Assembly: GCA_020137815.1 (NCBI GenBank)
Contig: CM035350.1
Span: forward strand, 3,175,037-3,239,036
Direction: 5' to 3'
Origin: Hormiphora californensis
Lineage: Eukaryota > Ctenophora > Tentaculata > Cydippida > Pleurobrachiidae
DNA: 64,000 nucleotides
Part shown: in pieces, positions 21,601 to 32,337 of the stretch
Position numbering within the stretch: position 1 is the stretch's first letter
Layout of the letters: each line of letters begins with the position of its first letter
Position numbers and translations under genes: made by a program
The notes under the pieces: generated by a model
Database searches by the model: none
Told to the model about the DNA's origin: nothing
The model's input: the letters and a program-made list of their open reading frames with translations, nothing else

Positions 21601-23384
21601 GTGTGCTTTGGCAGCTCTACAGAGATGGGAGTCAACATAGTGAGTTTAGATTGTCAGCGGTGATGAATATAGTTAGTACGAGTCTCTCTTTACTGCAATC
21701 CATTACTAGTGTTGACGGTTGTAAAACAAAAGGTGAGAATGAGAATGAGAAAGAGAGAGAAAGAGAGAGGGAGAGACTAAGATAAGAAGAAATAGTCTTC
21801 AACCCACTATCAAGGTTGGACCAGTGAGTTGTCCAATTCCTGTTATTATCTGAAACCTACACTTCTGTTTTTTATACTGCCTCTACTTTTTTGGAATAGC
21901 TCACCTGCTCCATTTTTTAGTTCACTAGATGCTGTATTTTAGTAATAATCTTCCCTCGGCGTCTGCAGCTTCCTTACTAAGCAAACTCATTCCTCTAGCT
22001 CCATTCTCTCCATACCATGTCTTCTCTTTGTTGATCCCTTACCGCTTCTAAGTGTGTTTACAGCTGTTCAACTGATTCTTAGACTGTTTTCTCTAATACG
22101 TCTCCTCTCTCTTCTCGCTCTATCGGTCTCTCTTCTCTCTCTATCTCTCTCTCTCTCTCTCTCTACTCTCTCTCTCTCTCTCTCTCCACCTCTATTTCTT
22201 TCTTTCTGTCCTGATCTCCCTCTCTAGATCGCTTATTTATTTCTTCTTTTACTTTATGTAGGCTATCGCCTATCGTTTATCCTCCTCTCCCTCTATTTTT
22301 CTCTACCTCCCGGCCCTCTTTCTCCCCTCGATCTCATTCTCATCATTTATCCACATGGGTCTACTGCACCATACTACTGGTGTTAGCGGGTCAGTAGGGA
22401 GCTGCTTATAGTGGTGCAGCTGCATACGGGCATATTTTCTCTTTCCCTCATCGAGCTCTTGACGCGACGATCATATATGCCCAATATATAATTTATCAAA
22501 CCAGCTACTTACTTTTGCGTAGTAAATCGCTTGAGAACTTGGGTTCAGAAACACTCAGTATTTAATACACGTATTGCTAAGGAATTTTCGACAACATTGG
22601 CAATGAACATGAAGCTCTAGCTCTCTTGAACACGTATTTAGCCACGAGGCTCGAAGATGTATGCATTTATCCATGTGGGACAATCAACCAAGAAGAGTTT
22701 TCGTATACCTGCTCATTTTATACCACATACCTAACTCGCTCCTTTTCTCTCTCTCTTTCTTGACTTTCTGCTCTCTGGTAGTTTTGTAACATTTTAGGCA
22801 GCTATTTTTGTATGCTTCACTTCTCCCGAGTAAATAACTGCAATTGAAACTCAAAGAGATGTATGCTCAGTTACTACTGCCTTTCAACACCTAAAGCATT
22901 TAACCGTAGCGTTCATTTGAGAGCGTATCACCGTGTCTTATTGCATTCCTTGGTGACGCAGTCACCCCTTCATTACCAGCCGCACGAACATAAAGAGGGG
23001 ATGGCATCACCAATTGCATTGCTAGCTTAGAAGTGGATCCTAGAAAGAGAAGGAGTGAGAGAGATAGTGTTCCATAGAACTGTGTAGTATCCTATAAATC
23101 AATACTTGCTCCTATATTAGCTCTGAATTGCCGGCTGAACAACACATGATATTTCACACACATGACAGCCGCACCACAACACTCATTTCTATCTCACAGC
23201 TGAATTATGTAATTTCTTTCTTTCATCTCCTAAGTGTTTCCCCTCTCATCTCTCTCGTCAGATTCGTCTCCGGTTGGAAGATATAACAGTGTTGCTGTCC
23301 CGGACCAAAGATCAGTTAGACGATGAACATACTGTATTACTAAGCCGTATAAACTCTCTTATTTATCCTAACGACGCTTTGTGA
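18690..23384 (+). CDS. SIL1: SIL1 homologue, nucleotide exchange factor for ER Hsp70 (BiP)
   Basis: Six exons: 18690-19075, 19176-19308, 19546-19702, 19804-20033, 20733-20894, 23262-23384, giving 396 residues. The phases match at every junction. The start at 18690 gives a clean signal peptide (MRSFFLLLILLPGCCEA); an upstream in-frame ATG at 18621 is less likely. The next residues FVATNEWQEIKEGQS and GKGLHVRMNLQTGIKEAKL match the conserved SIL1 N-terminus. The middle exons encode armadillo-like helices (DNGQLLVSQGWFPK; SAAQSNPTVQKYC). Known role: SIL1 acts in the ER lumen and releases ADP from BiP. The protein ends in YPNDAL, so no KDEL-type signal is present. The last exon joins directly to 20733-20894; the 2.4-kb intron between them is unusually long for this gene. 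Intron 4 holds a foldback element. Length is slightly below human SIL1. Confidence 0.93.
20043..20594. mobile_element. Foldback element built of GCACCCTGCAATT units, in SIL1 intron 4
   Basis: Ends are AGGGCCTTTCTTAACGAG and its exact inverse. The interior consists of tandem and inverted copies of GCACCCTGCAATT, internal copies of TTTCTTAACGAGA, and two CACGTGA...TCACGTG dyads (about 20229-20248 and 20362-20380). The left end starts only nine bases after the 5' splice site at 20034. No coding capacity is present. Confidence 0.8.
22130..22190 (+). repeat. (CT)n microsatellite in SIL1 intron 5
   Basis: CT runs broken by TACT and CCACC lie in the long intron; the surroundings are generally CT-rich. 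Confidence 0.9.
22949..23013. mobile_element. Short MITE (CTTGGTGAC family) in SIL1 intron 5
   Basis: The ends read CTTGGTGACGCAGTCACCCC and the imperfect inverse GGGGATGGCATCACCAA. Flanks TTGCATTC (22941-22948) and TTGCATTG (23014-23021) match at seven of eight positions. Related copies lie at 26402-26473 and about 28618-28682. Confidence 0.6.
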
Positions 23385-23931
23385 CGAGGGAGGCAGTATA
23401 ACCTTTGGGGTTTAATAGGCTTTTCTTCTTCGACCTTGATGAGAGCTGACATTTAGAATCCCAGGTACGCGGAGAGAGAGAGAGAGAGAAATAGAAAGAG
23501 ATAGAGAGAGAGAGAAATAGAGAGATCAGAGAAAGAGACTCGATTAAGTTGAGGTCAGTTACATAGCATTATATGCGACAACTTGATTACTCAGAGTGAT
23601 CAGTGATAAATGAGACTTGAGAGTTGAGTAACTAATGCACGTTATATGCACTTTTTCCTGTTATTTATTTATTTATTTTGTTAGCTTGGGTAATTTGGAC
23701 CCAAGTTAAACCTTTAGATAAATGTTTATTAAGCTAACTTAACAAATATAATAGACTGTTTTCACAACAACATGTCATATCATTATATGGATTATAGGGC
23801 AGTGTGACGTTGAGTCGGGGAAGGGTGCAATTCATTCCTCTAAGAGGAATCATCATGCTACTAAAGAGGCAGGCTCATATTATAAAGGAGGCATGGATGG
23901 AGAGGCCTGGTATAATGTACATGTATTATAT

Positions 23932-24128
23932 TCATCAAGTGGACTAGTTGTTGGAAAAGATCATGACGTTATACATATTATAGAGTTTCCTAGCTGTGAG
24001 GAAAGATACTACCACCTAGGCTGTGGCCATAACCATTATCTATAGAATCGATTTGTGGTGAGGGAAAGAGAGGAGAGGGGTGCAGGGATCACGATTTATA
24101 AAATCACCGAGCAATACAATATGCCCCC
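23932..24128 (+). repeat. Direct repeat, copy 1 (about 190 bp)
   Basis: It starts TCATCAAGTGGACTAGTTG and ends at ATATGCCCCC. The same sequence with small indels and substitutions recurs at 24818-24999 in the same orientation. Confidence 0.85.
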
Positions 24129-24817
24129 GACTGTCGCTTAAAAGAGTTATGCTGTCTGTTTTGTCGATTGTCGCTAACTCCAGTAAGAGTCGTATGATTT
24201 CCCTCATTGGCCTGACAGTATATCATGTCCAATTTTACTTGTAGGCTGATGTTCAAGATGCTGTTTGAATATGTTCTGAACAATAAAATCATCGCGTTTT
24301 CTTTTCATCACTACGTCGATTGAAGCCGAAAGGAGCTACCATTTCTATAGACTAGCATAGCTGATATTGTTCTATAGGCAAAATATACTATTCCCTTTTC
24401 TGTCGAGGTGCCGACCCCGTTTTAATGATCAAGACATGTGGTGCGCTCGAATCGGCACCGCCATACAATTGCTGAGTGGTACTCTCACGCGTGAAACAAG
24501 GTGTGATAAACTTGCATCTAGGCCAATTTCATAACTCAGATGATCAATTAATTTTGTGAAACAATTGTTCTCCGAGTTCACACATTCACAGTTTCACGTT
24601 TGTTTCATTTTGAATGCTCTGTTGTGACATTCACCCGTCTAAGTCTCTCTTTAATTCTAATTCTATCACTTTACAACCGTATCGCCTAGTTTGGATCAAT
24701 CATTGGATCAGTCATTGGATCAGTCATTCTGTCAAATGGTGCTTCTTTTCTGTATCTTTCAACACAGTATCTCTAATATCTGATCTCCAATGTACGCAAT
24801 ACCTGCTCGTTCTCTTG

Positions 24818-24999
24818 TCATCAAGTGGACTAGTTGTTGGAAGAGATCATGTTATATAGTGTTTCCTAGCTGTGAGGACAGCGACTCTGCCACCTGCCAT
24901 AATAACCATTCTATAGAATCGATTTGTGGTGAGGGAAAGAGAGGAGGGGGGTGCAGGGATCATGATTCATAAAATCACCGAGCAATAAAATATGCCCCC
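24818..24999 (+). repeat. Direct repeat, copy 2 (about 180 bp)
   Basis: This is the partner of the copy at 23932, sharing TCTATAGAATCGATTTGTGG and the end ATATGCCCCC, with about a dozen differences. Confidence 0.85.
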
Positions 25000-26401
25000 A
25001 CATACCTCGCCACATGTCCTATTATTATGCCAAGCAGTTGATTGAATTGTGAGACCTCTCTCTCTCGCACTATCTGGAAGTTGCTGTGTATAATTAGGGG
25101 CCCCTAATTGTAACATCTGATTGTCATCAGTCAATACAATATAGTATTCTCAAGTGATCATCCAGCTGCTGCACGCGGGGGGGGGGGGGGTTGTAATAGT
25201 CTTTGATTCTTACCTCGAACAGCTCTATGTTTGCTGGTTTGCAATCTTAACCAATCCTCTGAGAGAAATGCACTTTTCAAATTAATTATAGTGTTTCTAA
25301 TTGTTTACTGCGAAATTGGAGTCTACCACAGGCTCATGATATTTCTCTCTTGTATACGAAGAAGTTTCATTAATTTCACGCTCCATATGATATATATGCA
25401 CCTCTCTGATGCAGAGACTCTTTCAGAGCAATATAACGAGCTATAAGATGCACAATAGTATATATATACCTCTCTCGGCCACCCACGGCAGACAAAACTA
25501 GCCAATTACCGTATTGCATGCATGAAGGTTTTTATTACTTTGTGCAGTGCTCCTCCTGTGAGAGTAATCATTTCCCATTGCCAATGTCTGCTATCCTAGA
25601 GACCAGCGATCTATAGTGAGTAGTGAGTAGTGAGATTTTATAGTTGCATATAACACGTATGGTTTAGCAAGTAAGATGGCAATTATACTCTTTGATTAAA
25701 GCCTACCGCCACCGATGGTGGGTATTAAATATATTATAGCGTGTCAAGTGTGTGCCGCTTACTAGGTTCCACAGAAAATTATAGGATTTTGTCATAGTAA
25801 AAATAGTAAAACACAAATAACTCTTTTTTTTCTTCAGTTTCTTAAAATTATAACCAGCTTTTGGGGAGGGAAAACAGCTCAGTCGATTGTCGGTGTAGCA
25901 TGGTAGTTTGAGTTGTCAACACGTCCATATAATCACACTTCAGCTCTACCTTCCCTGCCTCTCTTTTTTAATCCATTTTCTCTTCTTCTTTCTCCCTCTC
26001 CCTCGGTCTTCCTTTGTTTTATCGCCCTATATAATTAGTTGCAATGATCTGACAAACATAAAGAGTCATAATAATATGTCAATATTTCAACGTGATTAGT
26101 AATTCTCTAGGAATCATGTCTCCCATCTAGCTGCCATTAACCAAAGATCTCCCATCACAGCTATCTATTGAACCTGTCATCCCTTTCTAGAACTTTCTCT
26201 CAACATTTACTTCTAATGATTCTGTGGGTGATTTATTATTTCCAGTAGATATCCAGAAGGAGGTGAAAACATGCCTTTTTTCAATTATACTTTTACAGCT
26301 GTCGACAGCTGTCAGGCTTGGCCGAAGGAGCTCGTGTGAGCGGGGCACTTCCAGTTCCACCCGGATGCCAGTCTAGGTTTTCCCATAGCTGTGTAGTGTA
26401 C

Positions 26402-26473
26402 TTGGTTACGAAGTCACCCCTTTTATTGCATACGTGAGCTATATTAACGCGGAGGGGTAATTTTATTACCAAG
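26402..26473. mobile_element. Short MITE (TTGGTTACG family)
   Basis: The left end TTGGTTACGAAGTCACCCC and the right end GGGGTAATTTTATTACCAAG are imperfect inverses. Flanks TAGTGTAC and TGGTGTAC agree at seven of eight positions, a probable decayed target duplication. Confidence 0.6.
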
Positions 26474-26914
26474 TGGTGTACCGTGGTTGATGCTGTACTA
26501 TTACACTATCTATGTTCCTGCCTTTGAAGGTTGTCACACCGAAGCAGCCCCCCCCCCCTGTGATCTGGTGCGGTAAAACATGAATTGTAAACTCTAAACT
26601 CTAATCTCTTATTACAGCTTCAGCTCGGCTCATGGGAAGGCACCGTAAAGTTACTTAGCCCTATTAATTTGTCACGCCTCCTGTGCGGCCCCTCTCACTC
26701 ACACTGTTGCCAGTGCCACTTCTCAATCTCAATCACAATTATTAGACACCCGTAATCCACTCACCTCTAGTAATCCACTCACCTCTAAAGGGGTTCCACA
26801 TGGGGTCAGGTCCCATATATGCTATTTACTGCTGTCTCACAGATCAGCTCTCTTGACTTATCAGTGAGTTATACCTACACCAGGCCATGGCTGAAACTAT
26901 CATCCGTGGTGTAA

Positions 26915-26993
26915 CTGTCCTAGCTGCCAATGCTCTGACCACAGTTCTCGCGTGCTCCGAAATGAGAATGGAGTCAGGCCAATGCTCGGACAG
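26915..26993. mobile_element. CTGTC-family palindromic MITE (79 bp) with perfect 8-bp duplication
   Basis: The element reads CTGTC...GCCAATGCTCTGACC at the left and GGCCAATGCTCGGACAG at the right. It is flanked by TGGTGTAA on both sides (26907-26914 and 26994-27001), a perfect 8-bp target duplication typical of hAT elements. A diverged counterpart lies in copy B near 32452-32530. Confidence 0.8.
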
Positions 26994-27014
26994 TGGTGTA
27001 ACTCACTCGAGGGG

Positions 27015-27105
27015 TATCAGACAAATTGAGTTTGCAGCTCCATTTCCAATGTCACATTTACTAAAAGTGACATTGTAAATGGAAGTAAACTCAATTTGTC
27101 TGATA
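27015..27105. repeat. 91-bp hairpin element
   Basis: TATCAGACAAATTGAGTTT and its inverse bound a near-perfect palindrome with a short centre ATTTACTAAA. The same hairpin is present in copy B of the duplication near 32553-32643. Confidence 0.8.
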
Positions 27106-27129
27106 TAGGTACCCAGCCGCGTCGAGCTG

Positions 27130-27178
27130 TTGATACACACGAGCTATGTTACACTGTAACATAGCTCGTGTGTATCAA
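27130..27178. repeat. Perfect 24-bp-arm palindrome
   Basis: TTGATACACACGAGCTATG at the left and CATAGCTCGTGTGTATCAA at the right form a perfect inverted repeat with a one-base centre. In copy B near 32665 only one arm is present. Confidence 0.85.
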
Positions 27179-27666
27179 TAGTGTGGCATGTGTGTGTGTG
27201 TGTGTGAACAATATATGCATCAGCAGCTCTTAGTAGACTAGTGTTAATATATTGCACATAGCTTGAGGTGTGACGGTGTAAAATTCTGTATCATAAGAAA
27301 TGCCGACAGGTACAGCCCTGAATGAATCAGCTGCAGACTCTGCAGTAACATAGTGCAGAGTTGCCTTGTTCGACCCCCCTTCCCCGCGCCCGAACAAAAC
27401 AACTGCAGAGTGCAGCTATACTTTTTAAACACCCCGAGGAAGCTGTGTTTCAATACACATCATACCTCAATACCATAGCGTGTTTTCTATTTACCTACAT
27501 CGTGAATATCACACACAGAACCTAAATAACATAACCGCTAACGAGTTGATAATCACAATATGAATCCTGGGCGATGTGTTATTCAGTAATTAGGAGTTGT
27601 GTGATTATTAGGCAACAATGTTGAATCCCCACAAATCATAATTTTGTTGCCTTGTGGTCATATACC

Positions 27667-27752
27667 CTGTCAGCGCATTGGCCTGACCATATAATTCTCA
27701 TTTCTTTCAAATAAGGAGCGCGAGAACGGTGGTCAGAGCATTGGCCTGACAG
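27667..27752. mobile_element. CTGTC-family palindromic MITE (86 bp)
   Basis: It starts CTGTCAGCGCATTGGCCTG and ends GAGCATTGGCCTGACAG, with a short AT-rich core between. A matching copy lies in duplication copy B near 33176-33262. I did not find a clear target duplication here. Confidence 0.7.
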
Positions 27753-28223
27753 GTCATCGCCAACTTTATGAGCACGTGCTTGCCCCATTTTCTTAATTCT
27801 AACCATGTGTCATGATTGCCCTCGATTTTCCGAGACTAAGGTCGCCCCGTAATTTTATGTAGTACCCTATGTGACACGCTCACTGCTCCAGTAGTCTGCT
27901 ATAAGTATACTAATGGTCCCCGGCCCGCCCTACTTTCATTATGATATATTGATATGATGAGACCTCCCTAAAGTCTAAACTATGAACAATAGATGACGAT
28001 CAGCTCCTCTCTTCCTGTTAAATTTATTAATTCACTGTTCCCTCGGTTTCTAGATTTAGCTTTGTCGCTCTGTAATTTGTCTCGCCAAGAACAATTAGAT
28101 ATGTAATTTGGGTTTAATTAAGTGTCAAATAAGTTCCACTGACTATAAACATGTTTCAGGTACTTTCAGGTTAAACTACCCTTATAGTGTTCCCAAGATA
28201 TGCTCGTCCAATAAGCTCTTTGC

Positions 28224-28584
28224 TTCATTCCCGAACCCAATATACATCTGTGCTGGAAAGTGCAATAAGTTGTACCGTCGTATGCTATGCCAGTTTCAAG
28301 CTTGCTTGACTTTATACTGTAACTACTTGACTGGCGGCGACAGATCCCGTGATGATGCGTTCAGAACGGGGCGGCGTCGCCAGACAGGTAACTATACTAC
28401 CCGCATGATTAGGTAGTGTACCAGTGATTGGGTACCCAAAGGCAGTATTCCGGCCCTACTACCGGGGTCAATCATGTGGCTGCAGAGTCTAACATCTGTC
28501 AAACCGTGGAGACAGGTACATGTTATGTAATACAGGGAGTGACAAATGTTAGCACGGGGAGGTCTCAAAAAAAAAAAAAAAAAA
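28224..28584 (+). mobile_element. Poly-A retroposon (SINE-like), absent from duplication copy B
   Basis: The 361-bp insert ends in about 20 A residues and is flanked by the direct repeat AAGCTCTTTGC (28213-28223 and 28585-28595). Copy B has the uninterrupted empty site AATAAGCTCTTTGCCTTG near 33762. A variable-length duplication and A tail indicate target-primed reverse transcription. The insert has no conserved protein; I could not assign its RNA of origin. Confidence 0.8.
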
Positions 28585-28850
28585 AAGCTCTTTGCCTTGT
28601 TCGACCCTCCCTCTCCTTGGTAATGAAATTCCCCCTCTGCACTAGCTCACGGAGCAATAATAGGGGTGACTTCGTAACCCTCCCTCCCCGGGTTTGAACA
28701 AAACAATAAGCTCAGGCAAGACTTGTTATATATTACTCAACCCGAGACGAGTCCTAATTGTCGCTGTTCTTTGTGGAACAACTATAGTATTATACGCGAA
28801 TATTCTGCCAAAAAACCTATATATAGGTACCTATAGGTGTACCTAAAAGA

Positions 28851-28950
<100 letters not shown>

Positions 28951-29424
28951 TGTGGCGAGAGACGCCTATAGGGAGAAGATTAATATATCAGTGCAGCGAA
29001 TTACGTGGTAACTCCCCTTCTCGACTAGCTGTCAACAAAACTCAGATTACTAGTGCCGCCTCTGATTGCACCAAGCTGAATACACCTGAGGTGACAGCTC
29101 GTACGGCAGGTAGTCCAGATCAACTCGTGTTAGGTATGTGTGAGCAGCTGCTTTGGTGGTGGTCAAGAATCTATAATGCTAGTTAGACTCCCTCTCTACA
29201 TATATTGACCATCTGCACGTGCGAGATAGACACATGGGGCTTGTGAGCTATTATAAAGCAGCTGCCTCTACAGTTTCTGCCCGGCTTATGTGGTTCCTAA
29301 ATAGTTGTTGTCTAGGCATATATTCCCTCCGACTAAAGAGTTCTTATACCCCTGTATGCCGTTCAGTGCTATTAATTATTCATTATAGTGGGACGTGGGT
29401 AGTTATAATTGTAACACCAATTAA

Positions 29425-30254
29425 GGGTACGCTAACCAAAAATTTTTTTCGAGTGCAGGGAAATCTCTCACCGTAGGGTTGTAGGCCATGCCAAGCAGAC
29501 CTCAAATATGCAATTTGAGCTCTCAAGTCGAATTCATATTTTTGCTACAGCTGCTTGAAAAATGAACTGAAAATATGTTTTTGGCATCTCAAAATTTTTT
29601 TTATAAAGATAGGAGCATGAAAATTTGGGGATTGGAAGAGGACATGAAGGTGAATAACCACAAAAATTTTTTTTTGCAATCCGAGCTGATTTCCGGTCCT
29701 GAGATGGATTTCTTTTTTTCCACTTTAACGCCCTATTTGGCAAAGTTCCGAAAACATGTGAAAGCTGTAAATTGGTGAAAAGTTGCGTCTAACGATTATC
29801 TAAGTGGCCATAAATTTTGGGCGTGTCCTTATTTGAGATAAGCTGTACAGAGTTTTTTTTGTGAAAGCCGTCATTTCAGAAATAAATAAATTCCCTGTAT
29901 CTCAAAAACGGCTGATCGTAGAGACCTGAGACTATGCTTAAACGATTCAGAAGGTCCGATTTTGGGGGGGTCTTCTGAGAGACATTTTTCTCCTACTTCA
30001 ACCGGTTTTGCTGTAAGTGCGAAAAACAAAAACCCATGGGGGGAAAAAGGAAGGGGGAAAAGTGAGTTTACCACTTTTTATATACAGGGGAGGGTTTTCT
30101 AAAAAACGCCATGGGGGGCTGGACTCCCCAAATCGGGAAAGATGGAGAAAAAAACCCAACCCCAAAAAAGCCTTTAAAACCTGGGCCCCCGCACATATCA
30201 GGGGCCCGCCTCAAAAAGGGTTTTGCCATACAAACAACAAAAACCCCCCTGCGG
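29425..30254. other. Unassigned repeat-derived region, partly of doubtful sequence quality
   Basis: The first part (about 29439-29580) is a dispersed repeat that recurs inverted at 61447-61602. From about 30010 to 30260 the sequence is full of doubled homopolymers (AAAAAAACCC, CCCCAAAA, GGGGGG) and reads like low-quality consensus. It may be the damaged upstream part of the LINE that follows. Confidence 0.45.
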
Positions 30255-31085
30255 GGAAAATTTGGAACTGCAAATGAGCGGGTCCTAATAAACTGTGACA
30301 GCCAGGGTACCATAAAAAGCCTAGACACCACCACGTCCAGGTCAAAAACCACTCTGAAAACAATATCAAACCTCAACACCCTATCAATTTGGAACAACGT
30401 CACAGTAAGATGGATCCCAGCCCACCAAGGGCATCACGGGAACGAACTTGCTGACGCTCTGGCCAAAAAGGGTGCTCAAAATACTTCAGAAGAAACCCTA
30501 ATCCCAATCCCCAAAGCTGCAGCATACGCAGCCCTAAGGAACAAGATTAAAACCGGTAACAGGAAAATATCAAACCACATGGATATGATATGGGCTGACC
30601 GATTTGGGAAATCTCTGAAAAACATGACTAGAAGTAACCTAAGAGCTGCCACGCACCTTCTCACGGGACACGGCAATCTAAACTACCATATGAAAAAACT
30701 GAAAAAAGTCAAAACCACAACCTGCAACCTATGTGGGATGGAGGACGAAACTGTCAAACACGTACTCACAGAATGCCCACTACTGTGGAAACTTCGACAA
30801 GAAGTATTCGATAAACTGTGCGTGACTTTGGACGACATAAGACACCACCTGCCCTTCCAAAAAACCGTCACGTTTTACCGAAGGGCGGAGAAACTACTAC
30901 ACCCCGAGGACCCTCACCCGGCCTCTAGGTAGAAAACACCACGACTCCAAGAAGTACACCCCAGGAATCTAGAATTTCTGGTCGGGGTACCTCAAGGCTG
31001 GGGAACGTAACCATTGTGCTACATCCCTTCATCTCAGCCCCTCACGGGGCTGAGACAGCCTCTACGAAGAAGAAGAAGAAGAAGG
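30255..31085 (+). pseudogene. 5'-truncated LINE: RNase H domain and zinc-knuckle tail
   Basis: The frame (open to 30932) encodes the C-terminal half of an RNase H domain: INCDSQGTIKSLD with an active-site Asp, then WIPAHQGHHGNELADALAKK with the His and second Asp region. A helical segment and a CCHC-like knuckle (CNLCGMEDETVKHVLTEC) follow. This order is characteristic of jockey/I/R1-type non-LTR retrotransposons. No intact reverse transcriptase precedes it, so it is a dead, 5'-truncated copy. The (AAG)n run near 31062-31083 looks like its 3' tail. Confidence 0.85.
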
Positions 31086-32337
31086 CAACAATAACATACC
31101 AGTACTTATTTTATCAGTAATTTAATCTTATGACTCAAAATTTGTGGAGCAAAACATGATTTCCCCCTCCATTTTCGCAGTATAAATTATCTCCTTGAAT
31201 ATTAACAGAATAAGTTTTATTTGCATCAAAATAACGTTCATCAGACCGTAATATTACAGTAATAATATTGCCTAATCATGGGACTCAAATTGTGTGGAGC
31301 AATTACACATAAAACCATGGAATACCATTAGTTACTTTGGCCTTGATAAATCGATTTATATTACAACCAATTGAGTATTTAACCAAATGTTAGTTATAAT
31401 TTAACCAAGCATTAGTATAGCCTTACTCAAAATCAGGGGAGCAATGATTTTCCTCTCTGAGAATCAGAAACAGAGCATGCCATAAGGTTTTTGTGCGAAT
31501 TTTGTGACTGTCTGGACACAAATACGGCTCCTTTAGGGGCGCCTCCACACAAATTGAGTAACTTTTTCTGGTTGAAATGGTAAATTGTTGGTGCCAAATT
31601 ATCTGCACAACTAATTTTTTAAATCAAGAACCGGTTTAACAGCAACTCAAACGATTCGGAGCAGTTTTTGTCAAAAAATCAGTATTTGCTCCACATATTT
31701 TGAGTTAGTATCTTCGAAATATACAAGAATCTTGCTCCACTATCGTTTTGTCAAGTTAATTCACTTATTTAAAGAAGCTACCCCTAATACTTTTTGACTT
31801 ATTACTCTATTTGGAAGTAAAACTACAGATCGGCCAACGACTGTATTTTGACTATATGGAAAAATCGGCTCCACACTAATTTGAGTAAACTTTTTGATCC
31901 AGCTGATGACTCCATGAGCTCCTAAAATGTCTCTAGAATCAAATAGTTTATAAATAAAATGTTAATTTAATGTAAGTAACCCCAATGAGTAAGATTTGCT
32001 ACAAAAATCGATGTGCTCCGCACAATTTGAGTTCCCGACTTTTCATTTTTAAGCAGTATAGGTAGAAATAATTTGATTAAACATATACGAAAATTTCATG
32101 GAGAAAGGATGAAAAACATCTCCTCCAGAGGGGGCTCCGCACAATTTTGCTCCGCACGTGTTAAAACGGCTATAACTTTGCTTTAGAGCAAGCAATTGAG
32201 TTCTAGTTTTCATAGAAATTTAGAGTAAACAATTGTACACCGGTATAGTGGTATTATGAGTACCAGTTATCATAGGAACATATTGAAATATCTAAATGAA
32301 AATTTGTGAAAAATCCTCGCAACGACCAGAAACTTGA
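31086..32337. other. AT-rich region with a recurrent TGGAGCAA / TTGCTCCA motif
   Basis: Strings such as AATTTGTGGAGCAAA, CAAATTGTGTGGAGCAA, CTCCACACTAATTTGAGT and GCTCCGCACAATTTGAG recur on both strands at irregular spacing. No gene is seen. It separates the two copies of the segmental duplication together with the LINE fragment. Confidence 0.5.

Larger units (their letters stand above)
23385..26795. other. Intergenic region without recognised gene
   Basis: No conserved coding frame was found. It contains a (GA)n tract near 23477-23530, the repeat pair 23932-24128 and 24818-24999, a G run at about 25178-25190 and a short MITE at 26402. The SIL1 3' UTR presumably occupies the first few hundred bases. 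Confidence 0.5.

Noticed and set aside
21570-21785. Open frame (VLWQLYRDGSQHSEF...) considered as an extra SIL1 exon
   Set aside because: The exons 20733-20894 and 23262-23384 join in phase and together match the SIL1 C-terminal helices without a gap, while this frame has no phase-0 donor of good quality.
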